Origin: a bacterium D16-50
GTDB taxonomy: Bacteria; Bacillota; Clostridia; Lachnospirales; Lachnospiraceae
Direction: 5' to 3'
DNA length: 64,000 nt
NCBI GenBank assembly: GCA_003612485.1
Contig: RAZA01000004.1
Coordinates: forward strand, 62,001-126,000
Shown here: positions 53,572 through 62,354 of the stretch, in pieces
How positions within the stretch are numbered: the stretch's first letter is position 1
Layout of the letters: each line of letters starts with the position of its first letter
Position numbers and translations under genes: made by a program
The notes under the pieces: generated by a model
Told to the model about the DNA's origin: nothing
The model's input: the letters and a program-made list of their open reading frames with translations, nothing else
Database searches by the model: none

Positions 53572-54006
53572 ATGAATTTCATAATATTGCTGCTGGGGGC
53601 TGCGGCTGCGTTGGCCGTGGCGGCGGTCTGTATAGTGCTGGGGGCGGGCGAGGCCAGACGAAGGAGGCAGGCTCCCCAAAATCCAACTGTGCCGTCCGGT
53701 TCTAAGACATCGGGCCGGGAGCTGCTGGCACGTAAATTTGCGCTGGAACAACAGATGGCGGCTATAGCGGGAGGACAGACGGGGATGTTCGTGCTGCTGG
53801 ACATGATCCGAAACTGTCCTGCAGGAGGAGATGTGGAGCGGTATCGGGACAGCTATAGGAGTAAACAGAAGAAGCTGCGGGGATATGTGGAGGAGTACGG
53901 GCTTGTCCTTGCGCGGGCTGCCAATCTGCCTGAGGAGGAGAAGGCCCGGTTCGTCCCGGAAGAAGACCTTCACCGCTATAAGATGCTGGTGTCTGCAGAG
54001 GTATAG
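53572..54006 (+). CDS. Small membrane-anchored paralogue with GQTG domain
   Basis: Protein of 144 residues. An N-terminal hydrophobic helix (FIILLLGAAAALAVAAVCIV) is followed by a positively charged stop (EARRRRQ), so it is probably anchored with the rest in the cytoplasm. The body contains ALEQQMAAIAGGQTGMFVLL and DMIRNCPAGGDVERYRDSY, matching the preceding gene over about 60 residues. The pair looks like a tandem duplication in which one copy gained a membrane anchor and the other a charged N-terminus. Function unknown. Confidence 0.75.
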   Translation: MNFIILLLGAAAALAVAAVCIVLGAGEARRRRQAPQNPTVPSGSKTSGRELLARKFALEQQMAAIAGGQTGMFVLLDMIRNCPAGGDVERYRDSYRSKQKKLRGYVEEYGLVLARAANLPEEEKARFVPEEDLHRYKMLVSAEV

Positions 54007-54061
54007 CCAATGAGAAACGTCGGTTCCGGCGGGAAATGAAAAAAGGAGGAAGGTTGAAAAG

Positions 54062-56332
54062 ATGAACGGAGAGATAGAAGCGCTTCTGAAGGCAATTCTT
54101 GAGATGGACGAGCTGCCTGTGGAGTGGCTGGACAGAATTCAGAGCTGCGAATATCTGATCATATTGGACATGGGATGCGGAAGCACCAGCGCGGCGATTC
54201 TGGATTTGAAGGAGTTCGTCCGCAACGGGGCTGTGAAACTGCAGGAGTACCTATATCCTATCCTCTGGAATTACAAGACGCCCTCCGCAAGAGGCAATGG
54301 AACGCTGGAGATGGCGAACAAGCAGGTTTCCATACCCACGCTGATCGGATACAGCGACTTAAAACCCCTCATCGGGCCGGAGGCTCTGAACACGGGAAAT
54401 GTGTGCGAGAACTTCAAGGCTTGCCCCAGTGATCAGAATCTGAACAAGGTGGTGCTGCAGATTGCCACATGGGATCGCAAGCTGCTCTTCAGAAGGCTGG
54501 CTGATGTGTGGCCGGATTATTTCGGCTGTCTTATGGACCAGATCTGCCGCTGGATCCAAGAGAAGCGGATCGGCCAAGGAGACAGGCTGACCATGAGGCA
54601 GAATACTTTGATGATGGTGGCCCACCCTGCAGGCGCCGAATGGTCCAGACAGTCCGTGCTGAAAAGCTACCGGGATATAATTTCCAGAGGCACGGGACTG
54701 CCGAAGGAAAACATCCTTACCATCTCGGAGGCAAAGGCGGCCATGCAGTATGTGCGCAGGAAATATGACAAGGCCTTGGATTTCCATACTGGGGTGGTGA
54801 TCATCGACATCGGAGCCAGCACCATAGATGTGGAATATCTGGCGAGAGATTTGGCGGAACCTTACGAGTATTCCCTGACGATGGCAGGCAGAGACGTGGA
54901 CTTGCTGCTGCTGCACTATGTTCTGGAAAAGGTCTTTCCTTCCACCATGCAGGAATATCCCGATCCCCGGAGCCTGCCGGAGGAGAAGTTCTTTGGGGAA
55001 TTCTGTTCCTGCACAAGCGCTCTTCTGAAGTGGAACATGAGATCCAGTAAGGAGGACATTTCCAACATGGAGTATGATTCCGCGCAGCGGGGCAGCAGCT
55101 TTTCATACACGCTCAGGGATAAGGAGATCGTGATGAGCGCCGATGTGCTGTGCGGGCTTTTGGGCGACGAGACCAACGACCCGCTGACCGGCGCAATGTT
55201 CGGCGGCCGCAGCTTTGCTGTCAGCTATCCGCTGGAGATGGCTGCCTATGTCCATGACATGAGGGCGGGGGCAGGGGAGGCAGAGCCGTGGGGCTTTGCG
55301 GTGCAGGTGGTGGAGGACACATGGTACGGTCATCTGGAAAATCTGATCCGCTATGTAATGGATGATCTCGGGCAGAATGAGCGCAGAGCGGCTCAGGTCA
55401 TCGTCACAGGGGGATCTTGCCGGCTGGCGGGGATCCGGCCTCATATCTGGAATGCCATCCGCAATTCCGAGATGGGAGCGTTTCTGTGCAGGGAGGATCA
55501 GATTCTGTACATGGATAAGGAGAATGACTATGAAAACTCGGTTCCCTTTGGAGGCGGATACTATGTGGGCGGACTGCTGGGCCGTCTGAATGTGCTGCAG
55601 GAATTTCCCCAGAGACTGTACAAGGTGCTTTTTCAGGAACTGAAGGGAGCGGCCGCAAGAGAGATCACCAGAGAATTGAATGCTCTGGTCCGCGGCATCA
55701 CGCTGGAGACTCTGGAATGGTGGAAGAACCAGCCCTTGAAAAAGGCGGACGGCACTCAGAATGAGGACTGTTCCACATACCGGCTGAACGAGAAGCTGAA
55801 AAGCGACTGCACAAGAATCTTTCAGGAGACGGCGAAGCTTAATGAGGCTATGGAGCGGGCAACTAAAAATATTGTGCCGAAAGTGAGCCTGCCCGATACC
55901 ATGAGGGTGATTATGAATCTGCTGGATACCCTTGCAGGGGCGAAATTTACAGGAACGGTGGATACGGATGCGGTGAAGATCCGTCTGCCGGTGGAAAGGG
56001 TTTCCCGGGCGGTCAGAGAGGTGGATCCGGATACTCTTCACCTTGAATTCTGGAAGTCTATAGGAGGGCTGCTGCAGGATCTGGGCAATACCATATTGAA
56101 CTGGTTCGGGATGGGGGTGGAGCGTGACGATATTTTGAGGAGCGCGTCATACCGCGCCGCGGTGTATGAGGCCTATAAAGGCAGTGAGCGGGATTCCGTG
56201 GAGTGGCTGCTGGAAAAGGAGATATCCCTGAGGCTGGACTATGAGTTCAAGAAGACCGATATTTTCAATATTCCCGATCAGATCATCAGAGGGCTGAAGC
56301 AGGATGTCATGAGGGCCCTATATCTGAACTGA
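54062..56332 (+). CDS. Hsp70/actin-fold (ASKHA) ATPase, uncharacterised
   Basis: Protein of 756 residues with an Hsp70/actin-type nucleotide fold. Phosphate-1 motif: YLIILDMGCGSTSAAILDLK at 31-50. A strand like the Hsp70 VTVPA region is LMMVAHPAGAEWS near 183-195. Phosphate-2 motif: VVIIDIGASTIDVEYL at 245-260. The adenosine motif is VIVTGGSCRLAGIRPHIW. The protein lacks the ordinary DnaK substrate domain; its last 250 residues are mostly helical. It has some likeness to large ASKHA proteins such as SrfB, but I cannot assign it. AAGGAGG precedes the ATG. The AAA+ gene follows after 55 bases, suggesting a joint ATP-driven machine. Confidence 0.82.
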   Translation: MNGEIEALLKAILEMDELPVEWLDRIQSCEYLIILDMGCGSTSAAILDLKEFVRNGAVKLQEYLYPILWNYKTPSARGNGTLEMANKQVSIPTLIGYSDLKPLIGPEALNTGNVCENFKACPSDQNLNKVVLQIATWDRKLLFRRLADVWPDYFGCLMDQICRWIQEKRIGQGDRLTMRQNTLMMVAHPAGAEWSRQSVLKSYRDIISRGTGLPKENILTISEAKAAMQYVRRKYDKALDFHTGVVIIDIGASTIDVEYLARDLAEPYEYSLTMAGRDVDLLLLHYVLEKVFPSTMQEYPDPRSLPEEKFFGEFCSCTSALLKWNMRSSKEDISNMEYDSAQRGSSFSYTLRDKEIVMSADVLCGLLGDETNDPLTGAMFGGRSFAVSYPLEMAAYVHDMRAGAGEAEPWGFAVQVVEDTWYGHLENLIRYVMDDLGQNERRAAQVIVTGGSCRLAGIRPHIWNAIRNSEMGAFLCREDQILYMDKENDYENSVPFGGGYYVGGLLGRLNVLQEFPQRLYKVLFQELKGAAAREITRELNALVRGITLETLEWWKNQPLKKADGTQNEDCSTYRLNEKLKSDCTRIFQETAKLNEAMERATKNIVPKVSLPDTMRVIMNLLDTLAGAKFTGTVDTDAVKIRLPVERVSRAVREVDPDTLHLEFWKSIGGLLQDLGNTILNWFGMGVERDDILRSASYRAAVYEAYKGSERDSVEWLLEKEISLRLDYEFKKTDIFNIPDQIIRGLKQDVMRALYLN

Positions 56333-56387
56333 TAGGTTTGCTATGATAGCCGGACCGGCAGGGGCCGGAGCGCAGGGAGGTATCGCT

Positions 56388-58427
56388 ATGAAAAATAAGG
56401 ATCTTTCGCCCGTTAGGAGCGCGGCGAAACAGCTTGCCGGGCTTCTGCCCCGCCCGGAGCTTCCGGAAGGGGAAATGTGGCAGTTTTTTCACTTTCAGAC
56501 CAACGACTATTGCACCGTGGAACGAACTGTAAGACTGGCCTGCGAACAAAAGGGGATGCCGGGACAGCCTCTTTTTGTATCTGCGGGGGAGTTCTGCGGC
56601 TGGGTTTCCGGCGGGGCCGGAAAGAAAAGAAAAGAGGATGATTATGATTTCCAAGGGGCGGAAGAGCTGCAGGAGGGGCTGCGGGAAGGCCACCTGATCT
56701 TTGTGTGGCAGGCATTTATGAAGAACGAGTCCGGTCAGGCCAGAGATCCCAAGTACAGTCAGCTGATGCTGGAATTTTTGCGCTATTGCGAGAATCAGCG
56801 GGCCGAGGGGCTTTGGGCAGGGGAACATGGCAGAGCATGGGACGGGGGAGAAGATATTTCAAAAAAAGTGATTTTTATCTCTTACGGGCCCTCTTGTCCG
56901 CTGCCGGAGCTTCTGCGGGAATCTCTGCGCACTATCTCGTATGCCCCTTTGGCCCCGGAGGATTTTTCCGATCTGCTGGGGGAGTACTGGCATCGGCAGG
57001 AGGAGTGCAGACAGCGCAGGTACGGGGGCAGGGAGCTGGCGGAGGTTCTGCTGGGACCTGCGGGAGAGTGTCCCGTCTTCGATTCTAAGACACTGGAATG
57101 GTATGCCGACAATATGGCAGGTATATCGGAGGCCAATGTCCGCAGGCTGTTTATGGAAATGCTTTCTCAGGATTATGTGGATTTTGCCAGAACGGATGAA
57201 ATAGAACGGATCATCGTCAATTATAAAAACAAAGTTCTCCAGCAGCACGGGCGTCTGGAGGTTCTGTCGGCGGGGAGCGTGGAAGGAAAAGGAATCTATG
57301 GACTGGACACGGTTGAAAGCTGGCTGAGGAAGCATGAGAGAATCATCAGAAAGCCGGGACTTGCCCCCGGGGGCATACTCTTGGTGGGAATTCCCGGCAC
57401 AGGAAAATCGGCCACGGCCAAGATGGCGGCGCAGGTTATGCACCTGCCGCTGGTGAAGCTGGACATGTCCCGGATTTTGGGCGGCTACGTGGGGGACTCG
57501 GAAAAAGGCATGAGAGAGATGCTGGAGGATCTGAAGTTCGCCGCGCCCTGCGTCCTATGGATCGACGAGGTGGAGAAGGCCATGAGCGGTGCAAACGGGA
57601 AAAGGGGGGAAGGCTCCGGAGTGATGGAGAGGCTTTTCGGCATGCTGCTGACGTTCATGCAGGAGAACGATAGAATCGTCTTTTCCGTCACCACGGCCAA
57701 CGATATCAGCCAGCTTCCCCCGGAATTTTTCCGGAACGGACGGTTTGATCAGGCATTCTGCGTGATGATGCCGGAATACAGCGGCTGCTGCAGGATCATG
57801 CAGGGGAAGCTTGCGCCCTATATGCGTTCTCTGGGGTGGCTGGGGCCCAAAGAGTCGGTGTCCGCAGGTTATGCCAGAGAGGTGTTTGACGCCTGCATCG
57901 GCACAAAGGAGCGGCCTCGGTTTCTCACCGGAGCCGACATTGAGGCCCATGTCAAGGAACTGTTCTGTGACTATGGGGAGGGCAGGGGAGGCTGTCCGCC
58001 GGCGGAAGAGATGGCGGACAGGATGCGGCAGGTGGCCGGGCAGATGCGCGCTCAGGGATCTGCAGACTCTGTGGCCTCCATGCGGGATATTGCGTCCAGA
58101 TATCTGGATATGATCCAGAGGGGGTTCATAATGGCAGGTTCATCGGAGACGCCTTTTGCAAAGGAGAATCTGAATCTCAATGCGGTGCGGTACTATGAAT
58201 ATGAAAAGGGCCACAAGGCGCTGCCGGAGAGCTGCGTCCTCCATCCCGATCCGGAAAAGCTTCTAAGGGCGCTGGAGTCCGATGTTCCGGCGGAGTGGTA
58301 TGATGCAAGGTTCTTTCAGTGTGTGGTGCATGAGATGGATGAAACGGTCATCTTTGACCGTGAGCTGACCTTGGAGGAAACCCGTAAAGCCTATCATGAA
58401 CTGATGGTTTCGGCCCGGAGGCGTTGA
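56388..58427 (+). CDS. AAA+ ATPase, Ycf46/CDC48-like, of the novel cluster
   Basis: Protein of 679 residues. The first 300 resemble the N-terminal part of Ycf46-type AAA proteins (FVWQAFMKN, LMLEFLRYCENQ, KKVIFISYGPSCPLPELL). Walker A is LLVGIPGTGKSATAK (334-341 core), the pore-loop region KLDMSRILGGYVGDSEKGM, Walker B CVLWIDEVEKAM, sensor 1 in TTANDISQLP, and the arginine motif FFRNGRFD. A second helical region follows after 500. ATG 56388 follows AGGGAGGT; the frame is open from 56343. It probably remodels or unfolds a partner in this cluster. It is the last gene before the repeat region. Confidence 0.85.
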   Translation: MKNKDLSPVRSAAKQLAGLLPRPELPEGEMWQFFHFQTNDYCTVERTVRLACEQKGMPGQPLFVSAGEFCGWVSGGAGKKRKEDDYDFQGAEELQEGLREGHLIFVWQAFMKNESGQARDPKYSQLMLEFLRYCENQRAEGLWAGEHGRAWDGGEDISKKVIFISYGPSCPLPELLRESLRTISYAPLAPEDFSDLLGEYWHRQEECRQRRYGGRELAEVLLGPAGECPVFDSKTLEWYADNMAGISEANVRRLFMEMLSQDYVDFARTDEIERIIVNYKNKVLQQHGRLEVLSAGSVEGKGIYGLDTVESWLRKHERIIRKPGLAPGGILLVGIPGTGKSATAKMAAQVMHLPLVKLDMSRILGGYVGDSEKGMREMLEDLKFAAPCVLWIDEVEKAMSGANGKRGEGSGVMERLFGMLLTFMQENDRIVFSVTTANDISQLPPEFFRNGRFDQAFCVMMPEYSGCCRIMQGKLAPYMRSLGWLGPKESVSAGYAREVFDACIGTKERPRFLTGADIEAHVKELFCDYGEGRGGCPPAEEMADRMRQVAGQMRAQGSADSVASMRDIASRYLDMIQRGFIMAGSSETPFAKENLNLNAVRYYEYEKGHKALPESCVLHPDPEKLLRALESDVPAEWYDARFFQCVVHEMDETVIFDRELTLEETRKAYHELMVSARRR

Positions 58428-58480
58428 TTCGCTTCCGGGCTTGAAGGGAGAAGGAACAGGGGAAAAGGGACAAAGGAGGC

Positions 58481-58890
58481 AGTGGGAAAGCGTTGGGGAA
58501 AGATCCGACAGCATTGGCAAGGAAGGATCGGGAGGGTAGCAGGAAAGCATCAGGAGGGCATGGCAAAGTATCGGGAGGGCATGGGAAAGCATTTTTGAAA
58601 GATCATAGCATTGGCAAGGAAGGATCAGGAAGACAGCAGGAAAGCGTCAGGAGGGCATGACAAAGTATCGGGAGGGCATGGGAAAGTATTTGGGAAAGAT
58701 CAGACAGCATTGGCAAGGAAGGATCGGGAGGGTAGCAGGAAAGCATCAGGAGGGCATGGCAAAGTATCGGGAGGGCATGGGAAAGTATTTGGGAAAGATC
58801 ACAGCATTGGCAAGGAAGGATCGGGAGGGTAGCAGGAAAGCATCAGGAGGGCATGGCAAAAGATCGGGAATACATCAGGAAAGTATTGAG
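58481..58890. repeat. 97-99 bp purine-rich minisatellite
   Basis: Units beginning AGCATTGGCAAGGAAGGATC start at 58510, 58607, 58706 and 58803, giving lengths of 97, 99 and 97 bases plus a partial fourth; a partial copy precedes them from about 58481. Inside each unit a shorter motif (GGAGGGCATGGCAAAGTAT) is itself repeated. The strand is strongly purine-biased. Unit lengths are not multiples of three, so this is unlikely to be coding. Confidence 0.8.
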
Positions 58891-58969
58891 AAGTCATTGA
58901 GAAGATATCAGCAGAATTTAGTAATATTAAATTATTTTAAGTAAAATTCACGAATCCTATTTTGGGGTA

Positions 58970-58998
58970 TTGACAATTTGAGGTAGAGGGTGTACCTT
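58970..58998 (+). promoter_or_regulatory. Possible promoter of the Tad pilus operon
   Basis: Perfect TTGACA (58970-58975), 17-base spacer and a poor -10, TACCTT (58993-58998). The surrounding 100 bases are AT-rich, unlike the repeats before them. The weak -10 suggests activator dependence. Confidence 0.4.
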
Positions 58999-59007
58999 TA
59001 TAGGTAC
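58992..59007. promoter_or_regulatory. Inverted repeat over the -10 region
   Basis: GTACCT-TTAT-AGGTAC is a perfect 6-bp inverted repeat overlapping the candidate -10 box, the right place for an operator of a dimeric regulator. Confidence 0.4.
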
Positions 59008-59113
59008 TTAGTGACACGTCGACGGCTAAGAATCTTTTTCTGAGTAATGTTTTTTCTAGGTAATGTATTATCAAAGAGGCCGGGTCAGGCCATTTATCAT
59101 CGCTGCAGTATCT

Positions 59114-59228
59114 CTTGGAAGCAAAGTGTTTTTTGGGAAACAGAGTATTTGTTGGGGACGGAGTGTTTCTTGGAAGCAAATCGTTTCTGGGAGCAGAGGA
59201 TCTGTTGGAAGCAAAGTATCTGAAAGAA
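59114..59228. repeat. Imperfect 17-21 bp repeats in the leader before tadA
   Basis: About six degenerate units of the form GGAAGCAAAGTATTTCTTG lie between the promoter candidate and the TadA gene. The whole stretch 59063-59389 is open in frame with TadA, but its translation is low complexity (Ser/Lys/Gly-rich) and not TadA-like, so I treat it as leader. Confidence 0.55.
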
Positions 59229-59389
59229 AAGGGGGACCCCGTGAAAGGGATGTCTTGTTTGGCGAAGCTCGGCAAAGGCCATACACATTGCCATGCCGGG
59301 CCTATGGGAAGAGACAAGTCCTTTCGGATTTGGGAAAACTTAAAAGAAGCAGGCAAGGAGGTGCGGACATCAAGACAGAGGGCTGTACT

Positions 59390-60523
59390 GTGAGGGAGGA
59401 CCTGCTGCAGGAGCTGGTGGAGGACTATACCACCGGAAAGCAGCAGTCTCTGATGCAGATGAAAAAAGGACAGCTTACGAAAGAAGGTTTTCTGGAGGAG
59501 ACAAAGAGGCATATAGATATGTACTATGTGTTGCCGCCGGAGCAGGCAAGGAAACTGCTGGAGGCCTTCGAGAGGTACATTTTCGGTTATTCCCGGCTGT
59601 CGGTGCTGATAGATGACAAGTCTGTATCAGACATCAGGGTAGTGGCCCATAACAATATACGGGTCAAGAGAAAAGGGCGCAGGATGGAGGCGGGCGTTGC
59701 CTTTTCCTCGCCGGAGGAGTACCGGCAGTTCATCGATTATATCGCCACGAGAAATCAGGTCAATATCTCTAATCTAAATGCCATTCAAAGGTTCACGGAC
59801 AACGAGAGCCATCCGGATTTTATTCTGAGATTCACGCTTTCCATGCCATTGGTAAACACATACAACGAGCCGTATCTCTGTATCAGAAAGGTTCCAAAGA
59901 CATTTCCGCAGATGAAGGAGCTTATCGGGCAGGGGATGCTGGATAGGGACACGGCAGAGCTTTTGGTTCAACGTTTTCGGGAGGGCTCTACACTGATCTG
60001 CGGAGGAAATTCCTCCGGCAAGACCACGCTGCTGAATGCCTTGAAGGAGACTCTGCCTAATGATATGGCGGTGCTGGTGGCGCAGCAGGCCGACGAGCTT
60101 ACCACCAGGCTTCACCCGGACATGATGTTCCTCCATTCTCTGGTGGGAGCGGGAGAACGGCAGGTCAGCTATGGGCTGGAGGAGATCAGTCTGGCCGGGC
60201 TGACCATGGATGTGGATTTCTTTATCATCGGAGAGGTCAAGGGAGCGGAGGCGCTGTACCTTCTCAACGCAGCCTATACGGGGCAGCTTTGCGCGGCGAC
60301 CATTCATGCTCCCTCGGCGGACAAGGCGCCGGACAAGCTGGTGGATTATGCCATGTACGGGAGCCGCTACTCCAGAGACGAGCTGATGAAGATGATGGAC
60401 TGCTTTCGTACATTGGTGTTCATGGAGCGGTATCATGTCAGGGAAATCTTTGAATGCTGCGGTTGGAGCGGGGAGCGCAGGGATCTGAAGTATCAGAAAA
60501 TATATGGGAGGGATGAGGCTTGA
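59390..60523 (+). CDS. tadA: Tad pilus assembly ATPase TadA/CpaF
   Basis: Secretion ATPase of 377 residues that powers assembly of Flp/Tad pili. The core has Walker A ICGGNSSGKTTLLNALKETL, an Asp/Glu box near VLVAQQADELTTRLHP, and FFIIGEVKGAEALYLLNAAY with the His box CAATIHAPSADKAPDKLVDY. The N-terminal domain carries LSVLIDDKSVSDIRVVAHNN. The start is uncertain: GTG 59390 has AGAGGG upstream, while a much better AAGGAGG at 59355-59361 sits 7 bases before an in-frame ATC (59369). The stop overlaps the next start (TTGA). Confidence 0.88.
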   Translation: MREDLLQELVEDYTTGKQQSLMQMKKGQLTKEGFLEETKRHIDMYYVLPPEQARKLLEAFERYIFGYSRLSVLIDDKSVSDIRVVAHNNIRVKRKGRRMEAGVAFSSPEEYRQFIDYIATRNQVNISNLNAIQRFTDNESHPDFILRFTLSMPLVNTYNEPYLCIRKVPKTFPQMKELIGQGMLDRDTAELLVQRFREGSTLICGGNSSGKTTLLNALKETLPNDMAVLVAQQADELTTRLHPDMMFLHSLVGAGERQVSYGLEEISLAGLTMDVDFFIIGEVKGAEALYLLNAAYTGQLCAATIHAPSADKAPDKLVDYAMYGSRYSRDELMKMMDCFRTLVFMERYHVREIFECCGWSGERRDLKYQKIYGRDEA

Positions 60524-61446
60524 AGGGAGTGTTGTTTTTGACTTTGTTCTTGGGGTTTTGGTTTCTGTTCTCAGAGATCAGACTGGTGGATCATATGGCG
60601 GAGCTGATGAGAAAGACCCGGTGGGACATGGATGCAGCCGCAAGGCAGAGAGCATTGGAGAGCAGGAGGAACTTGCTGGTGCTGCAGCAGGAGCATACGC
60701 TGCTCTATGGTCTGGAAAGAGAGCTTGATTATAGCGGCCTGAGACTGAGATTTCCCGGGCTGACTTCGGAACTTTGGATATTGGGAAGTCTGGCGGCAGC
60801 GGCTTGTCTATTTCTGTTCCTTTCAATGTCCTTGGGGCTTTGGGCCGCCGTGATAGGCAACGGAGCGCTTTTGGCAGGGGAATTCCTGATTCTTCGGTGT
60901 CTGCGCACTGCTAATCTGCGGGCTGTCAATGAACATTTGATGAAGCTTCTGGACTTCCTTGGGAATTACAGCATCACGGCGGGAGATGTAGCAGGCATAT
61001 TTCATCAGGTGAGCAGATACATGGAAGAGCCTATAAAAAGCGCGTTGGATTCCTGCTATTATGAGGCTCAGATCACGGGGGACACGGCTCTGGCTCTGCG
61101 TTCCATGGCGGAGAAGATAGAGCATCCAAAGTTTAAGGAGCTTGCCCGGAATATGGAGGTGAGCCTGCGGTATTGTGCGGATTTCACGGCTCTGGTGGCG
61201 GGCAGCAGGAGGAGTCTGCGGGAGTACCTTCGGCTGTCGCAGGAAAGAAAGGGGATGCTGCGGGAGGCTCTGGTAAACATGGTTTTGCTGCTGGGGCTGT
61301 CCATGGTGGTGCTGGCCGCGGTAGGCCGGATGGTGCAGCTGTCCGGGCTGCAGATATTGACGGGCACGGTGCCGGGGAGAATAGGGCTTGGGGTCATCGG
61401 GATCATAATACTGCTGTATATCGGACAGCTGCAGAAAATGACATGA
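60520..61446 (+). CDS. tadB: TadB-like type II/IV secretion F-domain membrane protein
   Basis: Inner membrane platform protein of 308 residues, starting at TTG 60520 overlapping the TadA stop. Hydrophobic segments are at 1-17, about 87-125 (two helices) and 245-265 with a last one near 285-300. The T2SSF-like part is LMKLLDFLGNYSITAGDVAG with ALRSMAEKIEHPKFKELARN. It would form the membrane base on which TadA works, together with the next protein. Confidence 0.82.
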   Translation: MKGVLFLTLFLGFWFLFSEIRLVDHMAELMRKTRWDMDAAARQRALESRRNLLVLQQEHTLLYGLERELDYSGLRLRFPGLTSELWILGSLAAAACLFLFLSMSLGLWAAVIGNGALLAGEFLILRCLRTANLRAVNEHLMKLLDFLGNYSITAGDVAGIFHQVSRYMEEPIKSALDSCYYEAQITGDTALALRSMAEKIEHPKFKELARNMEVSLRYCADFTALVAGSRRSLREYLRLSQERKGMLREALVNMVLLLGLSMVVLAAVGRMVQLSGLQILTGTVPGRIGLGVIGIIILLYIGQLQKMT

Positions 61447-61482
61447 TCCTCCCGGAGGGAAGGAGGCTTTGGCGGAAGAGGT

Positions 61483-62325
61483 ATGGAGACGAGAATGATT
61501 GTGGATTATGGGGTGAGATTGCTGCCTGTCTGTGCAGGGGGACTGATGTTCGCATTGGTGCTGGCGCTCTACAAGGAGGGAAGGCCGGATTGGAAGGTTC
61601 TGTCCACGTATCAGGAGCTGTCAGGACTGCTGCGGGAAAGGGGGCGACAGACCGGTTGGTATCGGAAGAAACAGAAATGGCTGACGCAGAACGGAGGAAC
61701 CTTTCATTACGGCAGCGCCATGACGCCGCCGAAATATCTTGCAGTGAGGCTTCTTCTGGCTGCAGGGGGGATGGCGGCGGCAGGTTCCCTTTCTTGGGAG
61801 TACGGGGTCATTGCATGCGGGATTCTGTACTTTCTTCCCTCCGGACTCTTGGTTTATCTCAACGGCAGGGACAACGAGAGGATGCTTCCGGAGCTGAAAC
61901 TGGTCTTCCACGGGCTTGAGATACAGATTCTGGCAGGGGTCTATGTGATAGACGCATTGGCGGAATGCTACGGGAGTGTGCAGGAAAAGCGTCTGAGAAA
62001 GGCTCTGCTGGAGCTGGCGGGGGATGTGGTGATCAAGGCGGACGCCTATGATGCGCTGGATAGGTTTCAGCGCAAGTTCGACAATCGCTATGTGGACTCT
62101 CTCTGCATTATTCTGCTGCAGGCGCTGGAGTCCGGGCAGGCGGTGGAGCTTCTGGGCGACATCGGGGAGCAGATCAAGGACATGGAAGAGACGGTGCTTA
62201 AGCGCAGGAAAAGCGCTCTGGATAGAAGCATCACGTTTTATCAGCTGGGGATATTGGCCGTGGTATTGGCCATCGCCCTATATGCCTGCGTAACCTACAT
62301 GTTTGGGGCGGCAGCGGGAATTTGA
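61483..62325 (+). CDS. tadC: TadC-like type II/IV secretion F-domain membrane protein
   Basis: Second platform protein of 280 residues. Hydrophobic segments are near 12-28, 85-105, 108-127 and 255-277. The F-domain is recognisable in LPELKLVFHGLEIQILAGVY followed by VIDALAECYG, and LGDIGEQIKDMEETVLKRRK. GGAAGAGGT lies 1-2 bases before ATG, rather close. TadB and TadC normally form a heterodimeric platform. Confidence 0.82.
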   Translation: METRMIVDYGVRLLPVCAGGLMFALVLALYKEGRPDWKVLSTYQELSGLLRERGRQTGWYRKKQKWLTQNGGTFHYGSAMTPPKYLAVRLLLAAGGMAAAGSLSWEYGVIACGILYFLPSGLLVYLNGRDNERMLPELKLVFHGLEIQILAGVYVIDALAECYGSVQEKRLRKALLELAGDVVIKADAYDALDRFQRKFDNRYVDSLCIILLQALESGQAVELLGDIGEQIKDMEETVLKRRKSALDRSITFYQLGILAVVLAIALYACVTYMFGAAAGI

Positions 62326-62354
62326 GAAAAAATTGCAGATAGAGAGGTGTGAGT

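Noticed and set aside
58611-58832. Open frame of 73 codons in the purine-rich repeats
   Set aside because: Pure product of the minisatellite; repeat lengths are not multiples of three and there is no clean binding site.
59063-59389. 109-residue N-terminal extension of TadA
   Set aside because: Low-complexity translation from degenerate repeats, not like TadA, with a strong binding site only near its end.
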